Assembly: GCA_031363085.1 (NCBI GenBank)
Contig: JANLTU010000098.1
Location: 1 to 31,516, forward strand
Length of the DNA: 31,516 nt
Direction of reading: 5' to 3'
Source: UBA6921 sp031363085
GTDB taxonomy: Bacteria; Pseudomonadota; Gammaproteobacteria; SG8-11
The translations under genes were made by a program, and so were the position numbers. This document shows, one piece after another, positions 8,864-17,747 of the stretch (the first letter of the stretch is position 1; the number at the start of each line of letters is the position of its first letter). The notes beneath the pieces were generated by a model. The model was given only the letters and a program-made list of their open reading frames with translations. It was not told where the DNA came from and did not search any database.

Positions 8864-9352
8864 TTAGCGAAATGCCGCGTCTTGTTGGCGGGCTTGAGCG
8901 ATTTGTTTTTCGTATTTGTCGCCGATGGCCAGCAGTTTGTCTTTGGTCATCAGCAAGTCGCCGCGTTGCTCGCCGTGGTATTCAAAAATGTGCGTTTCGA
9001 CAATTGAATCCACCGGACAGGACTCCTCGCAAAAGCCGCAATAAATGCACTTGGTCAGATCAATGTCATAGCGCGTGGTGCGACGCGTGCCGTCGCTGCG
9101 CTGCTCGGATTCGATGGTGATCGCCAGTGCCGGGCACACCGCCTCGCACAGCTTGCAGGCGATGCAGCGCTCTTCGCCGTTGGGGTAACGTCGCAACGCG
9201 TGCAGACCGCGAAAGCGTGCTGACATCGGTGTCTTCTCGTCGGGGTACTGCACGGTGATTTTGCGCGCGAACAAGTATTTGCCGGTCAACGCCAGACCAC
9301 GGAAGAGCTCCAGCAGCAGCAGACTCTTGAAATAATTGACGACGCTGTTCAT
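8864..9352 (-). CDS. nuoI: NADH-quinone oxidoreductase subunit I, 2x[4Fe-4S]
   Basis: The 162-residue ferredoxin-like subunit of the peripheral arm. It carries the two tetranuclear clusters N6a and N6b that pass electrons from NuoG towards NuoB. Both binding motifs are complete: CIACKLCEAVCP and CIYCGFCEESCP. The N-terminal amphipathic segment (NYFKSLLLLELFRGLALTGK) docks on the membrane. It sits 21 bases after nuoH and 18 before nuoJ. Confidence 0.97.
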   Translation of the reverse strand: MNSVVNYFKSLLLLELFRGLALTGKYLFARKITVQYPDEKTPMSARFRGLHALRRYPNGEERCIACKLCEAVCPALAITIESEQRSDGTRRTTRYDIDLTKCIYCGFCEESCPVDSIVETHIFEYHGEQRGDLLMTKDKLLAIGDKYEKQIAQARQQDAAFR

Positions 9353-9373
9353 GTCATTGGGCTCCTTTATTAC

Positions 9374-10447
9374 TTAAGCAAACCACGGTCCGACGTGGCC
9401 CAAGACCATGCCAGCGACCACCAGCAACCAGACGATGGTGATGGGGATAAAAACCTTCCAGCCTAAACGCATGATCTGGTCATAACGGTAACGCGGGAAA
9501 GTCGCACGAAACCACAGGAACAGAAACAGGAAAAAGGCGGTCTTCAGTAACAACCAATGCGCGCCATCGTTAAGCAATCCGCCCAGCACCGGAATTGTCA
9601 ACACCGACTCCGCTACGCCATTAAACGGCGACAGCCAGCCACCCAGGAACATCAAACTCGCCAGCGCCGATACCAGAATCATGTTGGCGTATTCCGCCAG
9701 CATGAACACCAGGAAAGTCATGCCGGAATATTCGACATGAAACCCGGCGACGATTTCCGACTCGCCTTCGGCAACGTCGAACGGTGCGCGATTGGTTTCA
9801 GCGACACCGGCGATGAAGTACACCACGAACAAAGGCAACAACGGAATAAAATACCAGTGCCAAAACGGTCCCTGCTGCGCATACACGATCTGCGACAGAT
9901 TCAATGAACCGGCGGCGAGCAACACACCCACCAGCGCAAAGCCCATGGCGATTTCGTACGACACCATTTGTGCAGCGGAACGCAGCGCACCCAGAAACGC
10001 ATATTTGGAATTGGACGCCCAGCCCGCAATGATGATGCCATACACGCTCATTGAGGAAATCGCCAGAATGTACAACAAGCCCGCATCAATGTTGCTGAGC
10101 ACAACACCGTCGGCGAACGGGACCACCGCCCACGCCGCCAACGAGGGCGCCAAACACAGAATCGGTGCCAGCACGAACAAAAACAGGTTAGCGCTGGACG
10201 GTAAAATAATTTCTTTGGTCAGCAATTTGATGGCGTCGGCAATCGGCTGCAACCAGCCGCGCGGGCCGACGCGATTGGGACCGATGCGCACTTGCACATA
10301 GCCGATCACTTTGCGCTCGGCCAAGGTGATGTACGCGACCGACAACGCCAGCGGAACCACAATCGCCACAATCTTCACGACGATGAGCGCGACGATTTGC
10401 ACCGCCTCCGGCAAAGTCGCCCATAATGTCAACAACGAATCCGGCAT
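9374..10447 (-). CDS. nuoH: NADH-quinone oxidoreductase subunit H
   Basis: The 357-residue membrane subunit that, with NuoB and NuoD, forms the quinone tunnel of complex I. Hallmarks are AERKVIGYVQVRIGPNRVGP near residue 43, followed by LQPIADAIKLLTKE, and the acidic loop AETNRAPFDVAEGESEIVAG (E-channel entrance). About eight helices are expected. It follows nuoG by 81 bases, a gap that contains a stem-loop, and precedes nuoI by 21. Confidence 0.97.
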   Translation of the reverse strand: MPDSLLTLWATLPEAVQIVALIVVKIVAIVVPLALSVAYITLAERKVIGYVQVRIGPNRVGPRGWLQPIADAIKLLTKEIILPSSANLFLFVLAPILCLAPSLAAWAVVPFADGVVLSNIDAGLLYILAISSMSVYGIIIAGWASNSKYAFLGALRSAAQMVSYEIAMGFALVGVLLAAGSLNLSQIVYAQQGPFWHWYFIPLLPLFVVYFIAGVAETNRAPFDVAEGESEIVAGFHVEYSGMTFLVFMLAEYANMILVSALASLMFLGGWLSPFNGVAESVLTIPVLGGLLNDGAHWLLLKTAFFLFLFLWFRATFPRYRYDQIMRLGWKVFIPITIVWLLVVAGMVLGHVGPWFA

Positions 10448-10463
10448 GAACTCTTTTCCCCCT

Positions 10464-10503
10464 CACGCGCGCCTTCTCATCACCAGTTTGAGAAGGGCGT
10501 GTG
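10464..10503 (-). other. Stem-loop in the nuoG-nuoH spacer
   Basis: CCTTCTCA (10472-10479) pairs with TGAGAAGG (10489-10496) around a 9-nt loop, and the outer arms CACGC and GCGTG extend the stem imperfectly. On the operon strand it is followed by a purine run (AGGGGGAAAAG) that includes the nuoH ribosome binding region, not by Us. It could be an RNA-stability or processing site, or could modulate nuoH translation. Confidence 0.5.
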
Positions 10504-10528
10504 ATTGTTATGTTTTAATTAAATCTAA

Positions 10529-12907
10529 CTAAATTCGTTGTAGCGACACCGCCGCGTCGGGATCCAACAGCGCCGCGCCGGGCTGGCCAGCGTACACCAA
10601 AACACAGGTGTCCGGAACTCGCTCGTCCAGCGCCACTGGCAGGGTCAATTGTTCCCCGCCCTGGGTGATGCCAAGAGTCTGTCCGGCGCGCACACCAAGC
10701 TGCTCCGCGTGCCGGGTACTGATATAAATTGCCGCCGTTGGTGCGTCCTTGGTTTTTTGCAATGCTCCGGCACGTCGCACCGTGGCATCCACTGCGTACA
10801 AAGGCACATCGGCAATGCGTGCTACGCCTTGCACCTGCGCTGCGGAGCGTGTCGGGCCGCGTCCGGTGGCTTTGTTGTCGGCACGCGCGTTGCCCACCTG
10901 CGCGCTGAGTTCATCACGGACTTCCTCGGAAGTCACATAATCGAAGCCCGGCAATTGCAGCAGGTTGCCCAACACGCGCAGCACTTTCCACGCCGGACGC
11001 GCATCGGCAAGCGGCGCAATCGCGCCGGTAAAACTTTGCCAACGCCCTTCGGCGTTCACAAAGGTGCCGGAGGTTTCCGTAAACGGTGCAATCGGCAACA
11101 GCACCTGCGCAGTCTGTTCGAGCGTGGCGTTGCGGAACGGCGACATCACCACGGTAAACTGCGCCGCGCGCAGCTCGGCCAGGGCATTGCGCGCGTAGGC
11201 GAAATCCATTTCCGGCTCCACACCCAACAGCACAAAACCTTTCAAGCCCGCTTTGCACATTGCCGCCGCGTGTTGACCGCTGGCATCGAGCTTGCCACCC
11301 GCCGGGCCACGGTGCGGCACCATGCCGGCCAGCCACGCACCCGCCGCGTTGGCACCGTCGGATAGAATTCCAAGTTTGGCATCGGTCAGTTGGGCGATCA
11401 GGCTGGCCAGCGTACGCAACGCTGAAAACTCGGCATGCGCACACGCACCCAAACCGAGCAGCACAGTCGCATTACGTGCGCCTTTTAAATGCTGCGCGAT
11501 GGCCTGATGCGCGGGCGTCACCGCCACGGATTTAAACAAATCGCCTAAGCCGGCCGGCGCCTTTACACCGACAAGCTGCGTCAAGGCTTTGGCCACGGCG
11601 CCCAACTCCGACACCATGCGGCGCGGATCAGTAATAATTTTCTGTGCGACGTTAAAACGGAAATCGTAATCCAGCGGGTTGATGAACATGATGTGTGCAC
11701 CCGCCAGCGCGGCCTTGCGCAAGCGATGTCCGGCCAGCGGCTGGTCTTTGCGCACGTTGGAGCCGATCAACAAGGCGGCATCAACCTGCTCCAGATGTTC
11801 AATGCTCTGTCCCAGCCACGGATACAGTGGTGCCTGGTCTTGATCCGAAAAATCCAGTTGCCGCAAACGGTGGTCGAGGTTCGAGCTGCCCAGCGCACGC
11901 AACGCTTTTTGCAGCAGATACATTTCTTCTAACGTGGACGACGGCGAACACAAGGCGCCCAGTTGCTGCGCGCCGTGCTGGGCAAGCACTTTCTGTAAGC
12001 CTGCAACGGTGAAATCCAGCGCGGTGGGCCAGTCGACTTCGCGCCACTGCCCGTCCTGCTTGATCATCGGCGTGCGCAGACGGTCGGCGCCATTTAAGCC
12101 TTCGTAGCTGTAACGATCACGGTCGGAGATCCAGGTTTCGTTCACCGCTTCGTTGTCGCGCGGCGCCACACGCAGCACTTTATTCTTGGCCACGTGCACG
12201 AAAATATTCGAGCCGATGCAGTCGTGCGGCGCAATCGTCGCATGCTGACGCATTTCCCAGGCGCGTGCGGAAAATCGGAACGGTTTGGAGGTCAGCGCAC
12301 CGACCGGACACAGGTCGATGACGTTGCCCGACAATTCCGAGCTGACCGCGCTTTCGATATAGGTGCCGATCTCCATGTGTTCGCCGCGCCCGGTCGCGCC
12401 CAGCTCGCGCACGCCGGCAATTTCATCGCCGAAGCGCACGCAGCGGGTGCAATGTATGCAACGCGTCATGTCGGTGGCGATCAGCGGGCCGAGATTTTTA
12501 TCGGGCACCACACGTTTATTTTCACCGTAACGTGAAATGTCACGGCCGTAGCCCATCGCGACATCTTGCAATTCGCACTCGCCGCCTTGATCGCAGATCG
12601 GGCAATCCAGCGGATGATTGATCAGCAAAAATTCCATCACCGCTTTCTGCGCTTCCAGCGCCTTGCGCGACTGCGTGAAAATGCGCATGCCTTCCGTCAC
12701 CGGCGTGGCGCAGGCGGGCAAGGGTTTGGCAGCCTTCTCGACTTCGACCAAGCACATGCGGCAATTGGCCGCGATCGACAACTTCTTGTGATAACAGAAG
12801 CGCGGGATCTTGATGCCCAGTTCGTCGGCGGCCTCAATCACCATCGCGCCGCTGCGCGCCTGGACCTTCTTGCCGTCGATTTCAAGTGTGATCATTGTTT
12901 GACTCAT
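10529..12907 (-). CDS. nuoG: NADH-quinone oxidoreductase subunit G, Fe-S
   Basis: The ~792-residue large Fe-S subunit of the peripheral arm. The N-terminal [2Fe-2S] motif (RFCYHKKLSIAANCRMCLVE, with a later CATPV Cys) is followed by the His-Cys3 [4Fe-4S] motif (HPLDCPICDQGGECEL) and the N4 motif (CIHCTRCVRF and LCPVGALT), then a molybdopterin-oxidoreductase-like fold without expected cofactor. The extra N7 cluster of E. coli-type NuoG appears absent: only one Cys (HDCIGSN) remains there. I place the start at the ATG at 12907 (MSQTMITLEIDGKK), which has GGAAC just upstream. An in-frame ATG at 12931 has no ribosome binding site and lies inside an inverted-repeat arm. It follows nuoF by an unusually long 148 bases. 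Confidence 0.95.
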   Translation of the reverse strand: MSQTMITLEIDGKKVQARSGAMVIEAADELGIKIPRFCYHKKLSIAANCRMCLVEVEKAAKPLPACATPVTEGMRIFTQSRKALEAQKAVMEFLLINHPLDCPICDQGGECELQDVAMGYGRDISRYGENKRVVPDKNLGPLIATDMTRCIHCTRCVRFGDEIAGVRELGATGRGEHMEIGTYIESAVSSELSGNVIDLCPVGALTSKPFRFSARAWEMRQHATIAPHDCIGSNIFVHVAKNKVLRVAPRDNEAVNETWISDRDRYSYEGLNGADRLRTPMIKQDGQWREVDWPTALDFTVAGLQKVLAQHGAQQLGALCSPSSTLEEMYLLQKALRALGSSNLDHRLRQLDFSDQDQAPLYPWLGQSIEHLEQVDAALLIGSNVRKDQPLAGHRLRKAALAGAHIMFINPLDYDFRFNVAQKIITDPRRMVSELGAVAKALTQLVGVKAPAGLGDLFKSVAVTPAHQAIAQHLKGARNATVLLGLGACAHAEFSALRTLASLIAQLTDAKLGILSDGANAAGAWLAGMVPHRGPAGGKLDASGQHAAAMCKAGLKGFVLLGVEPEMDFAYARNALAELRAAQFTVVMSPFRNATLEQTAQVLLPIAPFTETSGTFVNAEGRWQSFTGAIAPLADARPAWKVLRVLGNLLQLPGFDYVTSEEVRDELSAQVGNARADNKATGRGPTRSAAQVQGVARIADVPLYAVDATVRRAGALQKTKDAPTAAIYISTRHAEQLGVRAGQTLGITQGGEQLTLPVALDERVPDTCVLVYAGQPGAALLDPDAAVSLQRI

Positions 12908-12918
12908 AAATGTTCCAG

Positions 12919-13055
12919 TTCCATGTTGCATTCAAACGAAGACAAGGCGGGGGACCGCAGACAGTACATGTGTACGGCAAGGGCCACTGATTCCCACCGC
13001 GCTGGCTCTGCGTGGGGAGGGGGCAACGCTGGATTCGTTTGAATGCAACATGGAA
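12919..13055. repeat. 22-bp perfect inverted repeat enclosing 93 bp, nuoF-nuoG spacer
   Basis: Left arm 12919-12940 and right arm 13034-13055 are perfect reverse complements (core CCATGTTGCATTCAAACG / CGTTTGAATGCAACATGG). The right arm abuts the nuoF stop codon and the left arm ends 11 bases before the nuoG start. Inside there is more pairing: CCCACCGC with GCGTGGGG around 12992-13017. In addition CACTGATTCC at 12985-12994 is an inverted copy of GGAATCAGTG at 13052-13061, which includes the nuoF stop. It could be a miniature non-coding element, or a large hairpin in the nuo mRNA. No protein is encoded convincingly. Confidence 0.75.
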
Positions 13056-14327
13056 TCAGTGTCCAACCATGCACTTTTTGTGTTCGATGTGGTATTCGAA
13101 CTCGGCGCGGAAATGTTTCACGAAGCTGGTCACCGGCATGGCGGCGGCATCGCCTAAACCACAGATGGTGCGGCCCTCGATTTTCTTGGCTACGTCTTCC
13201 AGCAATTTGATATCTTCCGGGCGTCCCTGGCCATGTTCGATACGGTGCATCATGCGCGCAAGCCAACCGGTGCCTTCACGGCACGGCGTGCACTGACCGC
13301 AGGATTCCTCGTAATAAAAATGCGACAGGCGCGCCAGCGCACGCACCATGCAGGTGGTTTCGTCCATCACGATCACCGAGCCTGCACCCAGCATGGAGCC
13401 CGCTTTTGACAAGCCGTCGTAATCCATCGTGCACTTCATGATGATCTCGGCGGGCATCACCGGCGTGGACGAGCCGCCGGGAATCACTGCCTTGAGCTGG
13501 TGCCCGTGACGCACGCCGCCGGCCATCTCCAGTAATTCCGCAAACGGCATGCCCATCGACACTTCATAGTTGCCGGGTTTGTTCACATGCCCGGTGACCG
13601 AAAATAATTTGGTGCCGCCATTGTTGGGCTTGCCCAATTCCAGAAACCACTTGCCGCCCTTCTTCAAAATCATCGGGATCGAGGCGAAGGTTTCGGTGTT
13701 GTTAATGGTGGTCGGACGGCCAAACAAACCATAACTGGCCGGAAACGGCGGCTTGAAGCGCGGCTGGCCTTTTTTTCCTTCCAGCGATTCCAGCAGCGCG
13801 GTTTCTTCGCCGCAAATGTAAGCGCCCGCGCCCTGATGGTTGTGCATATCGAAGTCAACACCCGACCCCAAAATGTTCTTGCCCAACAGACCGGCCTTGC
13901 GTGCGTCGGCGATGGCGGCTTCCATGCGCTCGAACGGTTCCCAGAATTCGCCGCGAATATAGTTGTAGCCGACGCTCGCACCCAGGGTGTAGCCGGCGAT
14001 GGCCATGCCTTCAACCAGCTCATGCGGATTAAAGCGCATGATGTCGCGGTCTTTGCAGGTGCCCGGCTCGCCTTCGTCGGAATTGCATACGACGTATTTC
14101 TGCCCCGGTGCGGTGCGCGGCATGAAGCTCCACTTCAGGCCGGTCGGAAACCCGGCGCCGCCACGGCCGCGCAAGGCCGACACTTTCAACTGATTGATGA
14201 TTTCATCCGCCGGCGTTTTCTCGCGCAGGATTTTTTTCCACACTTCATAGCCGCCGTTGCCCTGGTAAGCAGCGAGCGTCCACGGGCGATCAAGATGGTT
14301 ATTGCGAAAACAGACTTCGTTGGTCAT
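13056..14327 (-). CDS. nuoF: NADH-quinone oxidoreductase subunit F, NADH/FMN
   Basis: The 423-residue subunit where NADH is oxidised. The FMN/NADH glycine-rich motif GRGGAGFPTGLKW lies near residue 54, and a second conserved stretch, GAYICGEETALLESLEGKKG, near residue 170. The C-terminal N3 [4Fe-4S] cluster motif is ESCGQCTPCREG plus the later Cys of ICGLGDAA. All key Cys are present and the length is normal. It is 16 bases after nuoE. Its stop codon touches the right arm of the 22-bp inverted repeat that separates it from nuoG. Confidence 0.97.
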   Translation of the reverse strand: MTNEVCFRNNHLDRPWTLAAYQGNGGYEVWKKILREKTPADEIINQLKVSALRGRGGAGFPTGLKWSFMPRTAPGQKYVVCNSDEGEPGTCKDRDIMRFNPHELVEGMAIAGYTLGASVGYNYIRGEFWEPFERMEAAIADARKAGLLGKNILGSGVDFDMHNHQGAGAYICGEETALLESLEGKKGQPRFKPPFPASYGLFGRPTTINNTETFASIPMILKKGGKWFLELGKPNNGGTKLFSVTGHVNKPGNYEVSMGMPFAELLEMAGGVRHGHQLKAVIPGGSSTPVMPAEIIMKCTMDYDGLSKAGSMLGAGSVIVMDETTCMVRALARLSHFYYEESCGQCTPCREGTGWLARMMHRIEHGQGRPEDIKLLEDVAKKIEGRTICGLGDAAAMPVTSFVKHFRAEFEYHIEHKKCMVGH

Positions 14328-14343
14328 GGCTCAATCCAACCTG

Positions 14344-14853
14344 TTAATCCAGCTTCGACAAAATCTCATCCACCTTGGCGGGCGTGAGATATTCATAATA
14401 GGTACGGCCAATTTGCAGCATCGGCGCGCCTGCGCAGGCGCCCAAACATTCGACTTCTTTCAGCGTAAAGCGCTTGTCGGGCGTAGTCTCGCCCAGCGTG
14501 ATGCCAAGCTTTTTTTGCAAATGCTCAACGATATCGTCGGAGCCGCACAACATGCACGAGATGTTGGTGCACACGCAAATCTTGTGGCGCCCAACCGGCT
14601 CCAATTCGTACATCGAGTAAAAAGTCGCGACCTCGTACACCGAAATGCTGGGCATACGCAGATATTCTGCGATGGCGTCCATCAGCGCGTTGGTCAGCCA
14701 GCCGCCGTTTTGATCTTGCACGATACGCAACGCCGCCATCACCGCCGACTGCCGCTGCTCGGGCGGATATTTCGCGATCCAGGTGTCGATCTCCGCCAGC
14801 GACGCGGCGTCGATCAACGGTAATTTGCTCGCTGCTTTCATTTGCGCACTCAT
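14344..14853 (-). CDS. nuoE: NADH-quinone oxidoreductase subunit E, [2Fe-2S]
   Basis: The 169-residue thioredoxin-fold subunit that carries the N1a [2Fe-2S] cluster beside the FMN. The four ligands are visible in CTNISC and CLGAC, in the context VCTNISCMLCGSDD and KEVECLGACAGAP. The family's helical N-terminal part (QSAVMAALRIVQDQNGGWL) and the YEVATFYSMY segment are intact. It lies 16 bases from both nuoD and nuoF. Confidence 0.97.
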   Translation of the reverse strand: MSAQMKAASKLPLIDAASLAEIDTWIAKYPPEQRQSAVMAALRIVQDQNGGWLTNALMDAIAEYLRMPSISVYEVATFYSMYELEPVGRHKICVCTNISCMLCGSDDIVEHLQKKLGITLGETTPDKRFTLKEVECLGACAGAPMLQIGRTYYEYLTPAKVDEILSKLD

Positions 14854-14869
14854 TGCAGGTTACCTGAAA

Positions 14870-16123
14870 TCATCGGTCGACCTCGCCGAAGACAATATCT
14901 TGCGTGCCGATAATCGCCACCACGTCGGCCAGCATGTGGCCACGCGCCATTTCGTCCAGCGCCGCCATGTGTGCGAAGCCGGGTGCACGAATTTTCAGGC
15001 GATACGGTTTGTTGGCACCGTCGGAAATCAGATACACACCGAACTCGCCCTTGGGATGTTCTACCGCCGCATAGGCTTCGCCGGCCGGAAGGGTGTAGCC
15101 CTCGGTAAACAATTTGAAATGGTGAATCAGCGATTCCATATCGCGCTTCATGGTGGCGCGATCCGGTGGAACAATTTTGTGATCGTCGACCATCACCGGG
15201 CCGGGATTGTTGCGCAACCAGTCGATGCACTGCTTGATGATGCGGTTGGACTGACGCATTTCTTCCACACGCACTAAATAGCGGTCGTAGCAGTCGCCGT
15301 TGACGCCAACCGGAATATCAAAATCCATATCGGCGTAAACTTCGTAGGGCTGCTTCTTGCGTAAATCCCAGGCAAATCCAGAACCGCGCAGCATCGGACC
15401 GGTGAAGCCAAGCTGCAAGGCGCGCTCCGGCGTGACCACGCCGATGCCCACAGTGCGTTGCTTCCAGATGCGATTGTCGGTGAGCAGGGTTTCGTATTCG
15501 TCGACATATTTCGGGAAGCGCTTGGTGAAGTCTTCGATAAAGTCGAGCAGAGACCCCTGACGATTACTGTTCAGGCGCTTGACGTCGGCGGTGTTATGCC
15601 ACTTGGAAGTTTCGTAGTGCGGCATGCGCTCCGGTAAGTCACGATACACACCGCCGGGCCGGTAATAGGTGGCATGCATGCGCGCGCCCGACACCGCTTC
15701 GTAACAGTCGAGCAAATCTTCGCGCTCGCGGAATGCGTACAAAAACACCGTCATTGCGCCGATATCGAGCGCGTGCGCGCCCAACCACAGCAGGTGATTC
15801 AAAATGCGCGTGATCTCGTCGAACATCACGCGGATGTATTGCGCGCGAATCGGCGGCGTGACTTCGAGCAGTTTTTCCAGCGCCAGCACATAGCCATGTT
15901 CGTTGCACATCATCGACACGTAGTCGAGCCGGTCCATGTAGCCGATACTTTGGTTATAGGGTTTGCTCTCGGCCAGTTTCTCGGTGCCGCGATGCAGCAG
16001 ACCGATGTGCGGATCGGCGCGTTCAATGGTCTCGCCGTCCATCTCCAGCACCAGCCGCAGCACGCCGTGCGCGGACGGATGTTGCGGGCCGAAATTCAAG
16101 GTGTAATTGCGAATCTCAGCCAT
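14870..16123 (-). CDS. nuoD: NADH-quinone oxidoreductase subunit D
   Basis: The 417-residue 49-kDa-type subunit that forms the quinone headgroup site with NuoB. It begins with LNFGPQHPSAHGVLRLVLEMDG, which carries the site His and neighbouring residues, then has HIGLLHRGTEKLAE and GYMDRLDYVSMMCNEHGY, all diagnostic. Like other NuoD proteins it descends from hydrogenase large subunits but lacks the NiFe Cys ligands. nuoC ends one base before its start codon, so the genes are separate rather than fused as in E. coli, and probably translationally coupled. Confidence 0.97.
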   Translation of the reverse strand: MAEIRNYTLNFGPQHPSAHGVLRLVLEMDGETIERADPHIGLLHRGTEKLAESKPYNQSIGYMDRLDYVSMMCNEHGYVLALEKLLEVTPPIRAQYIRVMFDEITRILNHLLWLGAHALDIGAMTVFLYAFREREDLLDCYEAVSGARMHATYYRPGGVYRDLPERMPHYETSKWHNTADVKRLNSNRQGSLLDFIEDFTKRFPKYVDEYETLLTDNRIWKQRTVGIGVVTPERALQLGFTGPMLRGSGFAWDLRKKQPYEVYADMDFDIPVGVNGDCYDRYLVRVEEMRQSNRIIKQCIDWLRNNPGPVMVDDHKIVPPDRATMKRDMESLIHHFKLFTEGYTLPAGEAYAAVEHPKGEFGVYLISDGANKPYRLKIRAPGFAHMAALDEMARGHMLADVVAIIGTQDIVFGEVDR

Positions 16124-16124
16124 G

Positions 16125-16829
16125 TTATTTCGCCCTCTCGACGCGGGGTGGCGGCGGCGCTTCCACGTAACGGTGGTCGTCGCGAATCACGCGCGGCACC
16201 AAGGTGCGCGGTTCGATGCTGACCGGCTCATACACCACGCGCCCTTTCTTCGCGTCGTAGCGCATCTCGACATAACCGGACAGCGGGAAATCTTTGCGAA
16301 ACGGGTGACCAATAAAACCGTAGTCAGTGAGCAACCGGCGTAAATCCGGATGTCCTTCGAAAATAATGCCGAACAGATCGAAAGCCTCGCGCTCGTACCA
16401 GTTGGCCGACGCCCAAATGCCGGTCATGGAATCCAGCACCGGCGGTTCGTCGTCGCAGAAACATTTCACGCGCAGACGCTGGTTATTTTTGACCGACAAC
16501 AAGTGGTAGACCACCGCAAAGCGCGCACCCGACCACGTGCTGGGGCGATGCGCGCCGTCAGCAGTAAGCTCCGCGCCGCGACTAAAACCGGTGCCGGTAG
16601 CGCTTTCGGTTTCCCACTCCGCCACGCCATAGGCTGAGTAATCCACACCGCACAAATCGATCAGTTCTTCGAAGGCGAATTCCGCATTGTCGCGCAGCGT
16701 TTCACACACGCGCAGCAGATTGGCGCGCGTCACGACCACGGTGATTTCGCCGTGCGCGAGCGTGCAGGAGTGTAGATCCGACTGAAACTTTTCTTGGACG
16801 CGCTGCGCCAACACCGCAATTTTTGTCAT
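16125..16829 (-). CDS. nuoC: NADH-quinone oxidoreductase subunit C
   Basis: The 234-residue 30-kDa-type peripheral subunit, structural and without a cofactor. The family signature is complete: WYEREAFDLFGIIFEGHPDL, RRLLTDYGFIGHPFRKDFPL and then SGY. Residues ~75-97 (near GTGFSRGAELTADGAHRPS) are a hydrophilic insertion compared with compact NuoC proteins. It is 17 bases after nuoB and one base before nuoD. Confidence 0.96.
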   Translation of the reverse strand: MTKIAVLAQRVQEKFQSDLHSCTLAHGEITVVVTRANLLRVCETLRDNAEFAFEELIDLCGVDYSAYGVAEWETESATGTGFSRGAELTADGAHRPSTWSGARFAVVYHLLSVKNNQRLRVKCFCDDEPPVLDSMTGIWASANWYEREAFDLFGIIFEGHPDLRRLLTDYGFIGHPFRKDFPLSGYVEMRYDAKKGRVVYEPVSIEPRTLVPRVIRDDHRYVEAPPPPRVERAK

Positions 16830-16846
16830 GACACGGGTCTCGATTA

Positions 16847-17323
16847 CTACCGGGCGATGGTGTTGGTACGTTTGATTTTGTTTTGCAACTGAATGATGCC
16901 GTACAACAAGGCTTCAGCAGTCGGTGGGCAACCGGGCACGTAAATATCGACCGGCACGATGCGGTCACAGCCGCGCACCACAGCATACGAATAATGATAA
17001 TACCCGCCCCCGTTGGCGCAGGAACCCATCGAAATCACCCAGCGCGGCTCGGGCATCTGGTCGTAGACCTTGCGCAAGGCCGGCGCCATTTTATTTACCA
17101 GCGTGCCGGCCACGATCATCACGTCCGACTGGCGCGGGCTGGGGCGGAAAATGACGCCGAAGCGGTCCAGGTCATAGCGCGACGCGCCTGCATGCATCAT
17201 TTCCACCGCGCAACAGGCCAGCCCGAACGTCATCATATGCAATGAACCGGTGCGCGCCCAGTTGATGAGCAGGTCCGCCGAGGTGGTGACAAAGCCTTTT
17301 TCCAGTACGCCTTCTATTCCCAT
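16847..17323 (-). CDS. nuoB: NADH-quinone oxidoreductase subunit B, cluster N2
   Basis: The 158-residue subunit holding cluster N2, the last [4Fe-4S] cluster before quinone. The ligands are visible: the adjacent Cys pair in GLACCAVEMMHAG, then GSCANGGG and VPGCPPTAEALLYG. I start it at the ATG at 17323 (MGIEGVLEKGFVTT), preceded by an AAGGGGG ribosome binding site. A longer in-frame reading to 17434 has a non-homologous extension made of the nuoA 3' end. The chosen start overlaps the end of nuoA by 10 bases, a coupled arrangement. Confidence 0.97.
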   Translation of the reverse strand: MGIEGVLEKGFVTTSADLLINWARTGSLHMMTFGLACCAVEMMHAGASRYDLDRFGVIFRPSPRQSDVMIVAGTLVNKMAPALRKVYDQMPEPRWVISMGSCANGGGYYHYSYAVVRGCDRIVPVDIYVPGCPPTAEALLYGIIQLQNKIKRTNTIAR

Positions 17324-17670
17324 TCGAGGGCCCCCTTCTTCCACTCGTACATAAATCCGATCACCAGGATCGCGAGGAAAATCACCATCGCCATGAAGCC
17401 GAACATGCCGATCTCGTTCAGTGCCACCGCCCACGGAAACAGAAACGCAATTTCCAGATCGAAGATGATGAACAAAATTGCGACCAGATAAAAACGCACG
17501 TCGAACTTCATGCGTGAATCTTCAAACGCTTCGAAGCCGCACTCGTACGGGGAATTTTTTGCAGGATCGGGGCGGCTGGTCGCCAGCAGCCGGCCGGCCG
17601 CAATCGGTACTATCCCAAAAATAACGCCGATAATAATAAACAACAAAATCGGCAGATAATTCGCCAACAT
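17314..17670 (-). CDS. nuoA: NADH-quinone oxidoreductase subunit A
   Basis: The 118-residue three-helix membrane subunit, first gene of the operon. The conserved loop KNSPYECGFEAFEDSRMKFD, with the Cys that becomes accessible in deactive complex I, is intact, as is FDLEIAFLFPWAVAL with its buried acids. The ATG at 17670 follows AAGGGA. The promoter-proximal region upstream lacks secG and a tRNA-Leu gene, which often precede nuoA in related bacteria. Confidence 0.97.
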   Translation of the reverse strand: MLANYLPILLFIIIGVIFGIVPIAAGRLLATSRPDPAKNSPYECGFEAFEDSRMKFDVRFYLVAILFIIFDLEIAFLFPWAVALNEIGMFGFMAMVIFLAILVIGFMYEWKKGALEWE

Positions 17671-17747
17671 ATTCCCTTACCTCCCGGCCTCGCGCTTTTT
17701 GCGCAATGTATTTTTTCGTGCACAATTTAATGCAGCGAAGGGAACCG

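Noticed and set aside
12904..13266. 120-codon minus-strand frame covering the inverted-repeat spacer
   Set aside because: It is out of frame with nuoF and nuoG and is generated by the repeat and the nuoF 3' end; no homology is visible.
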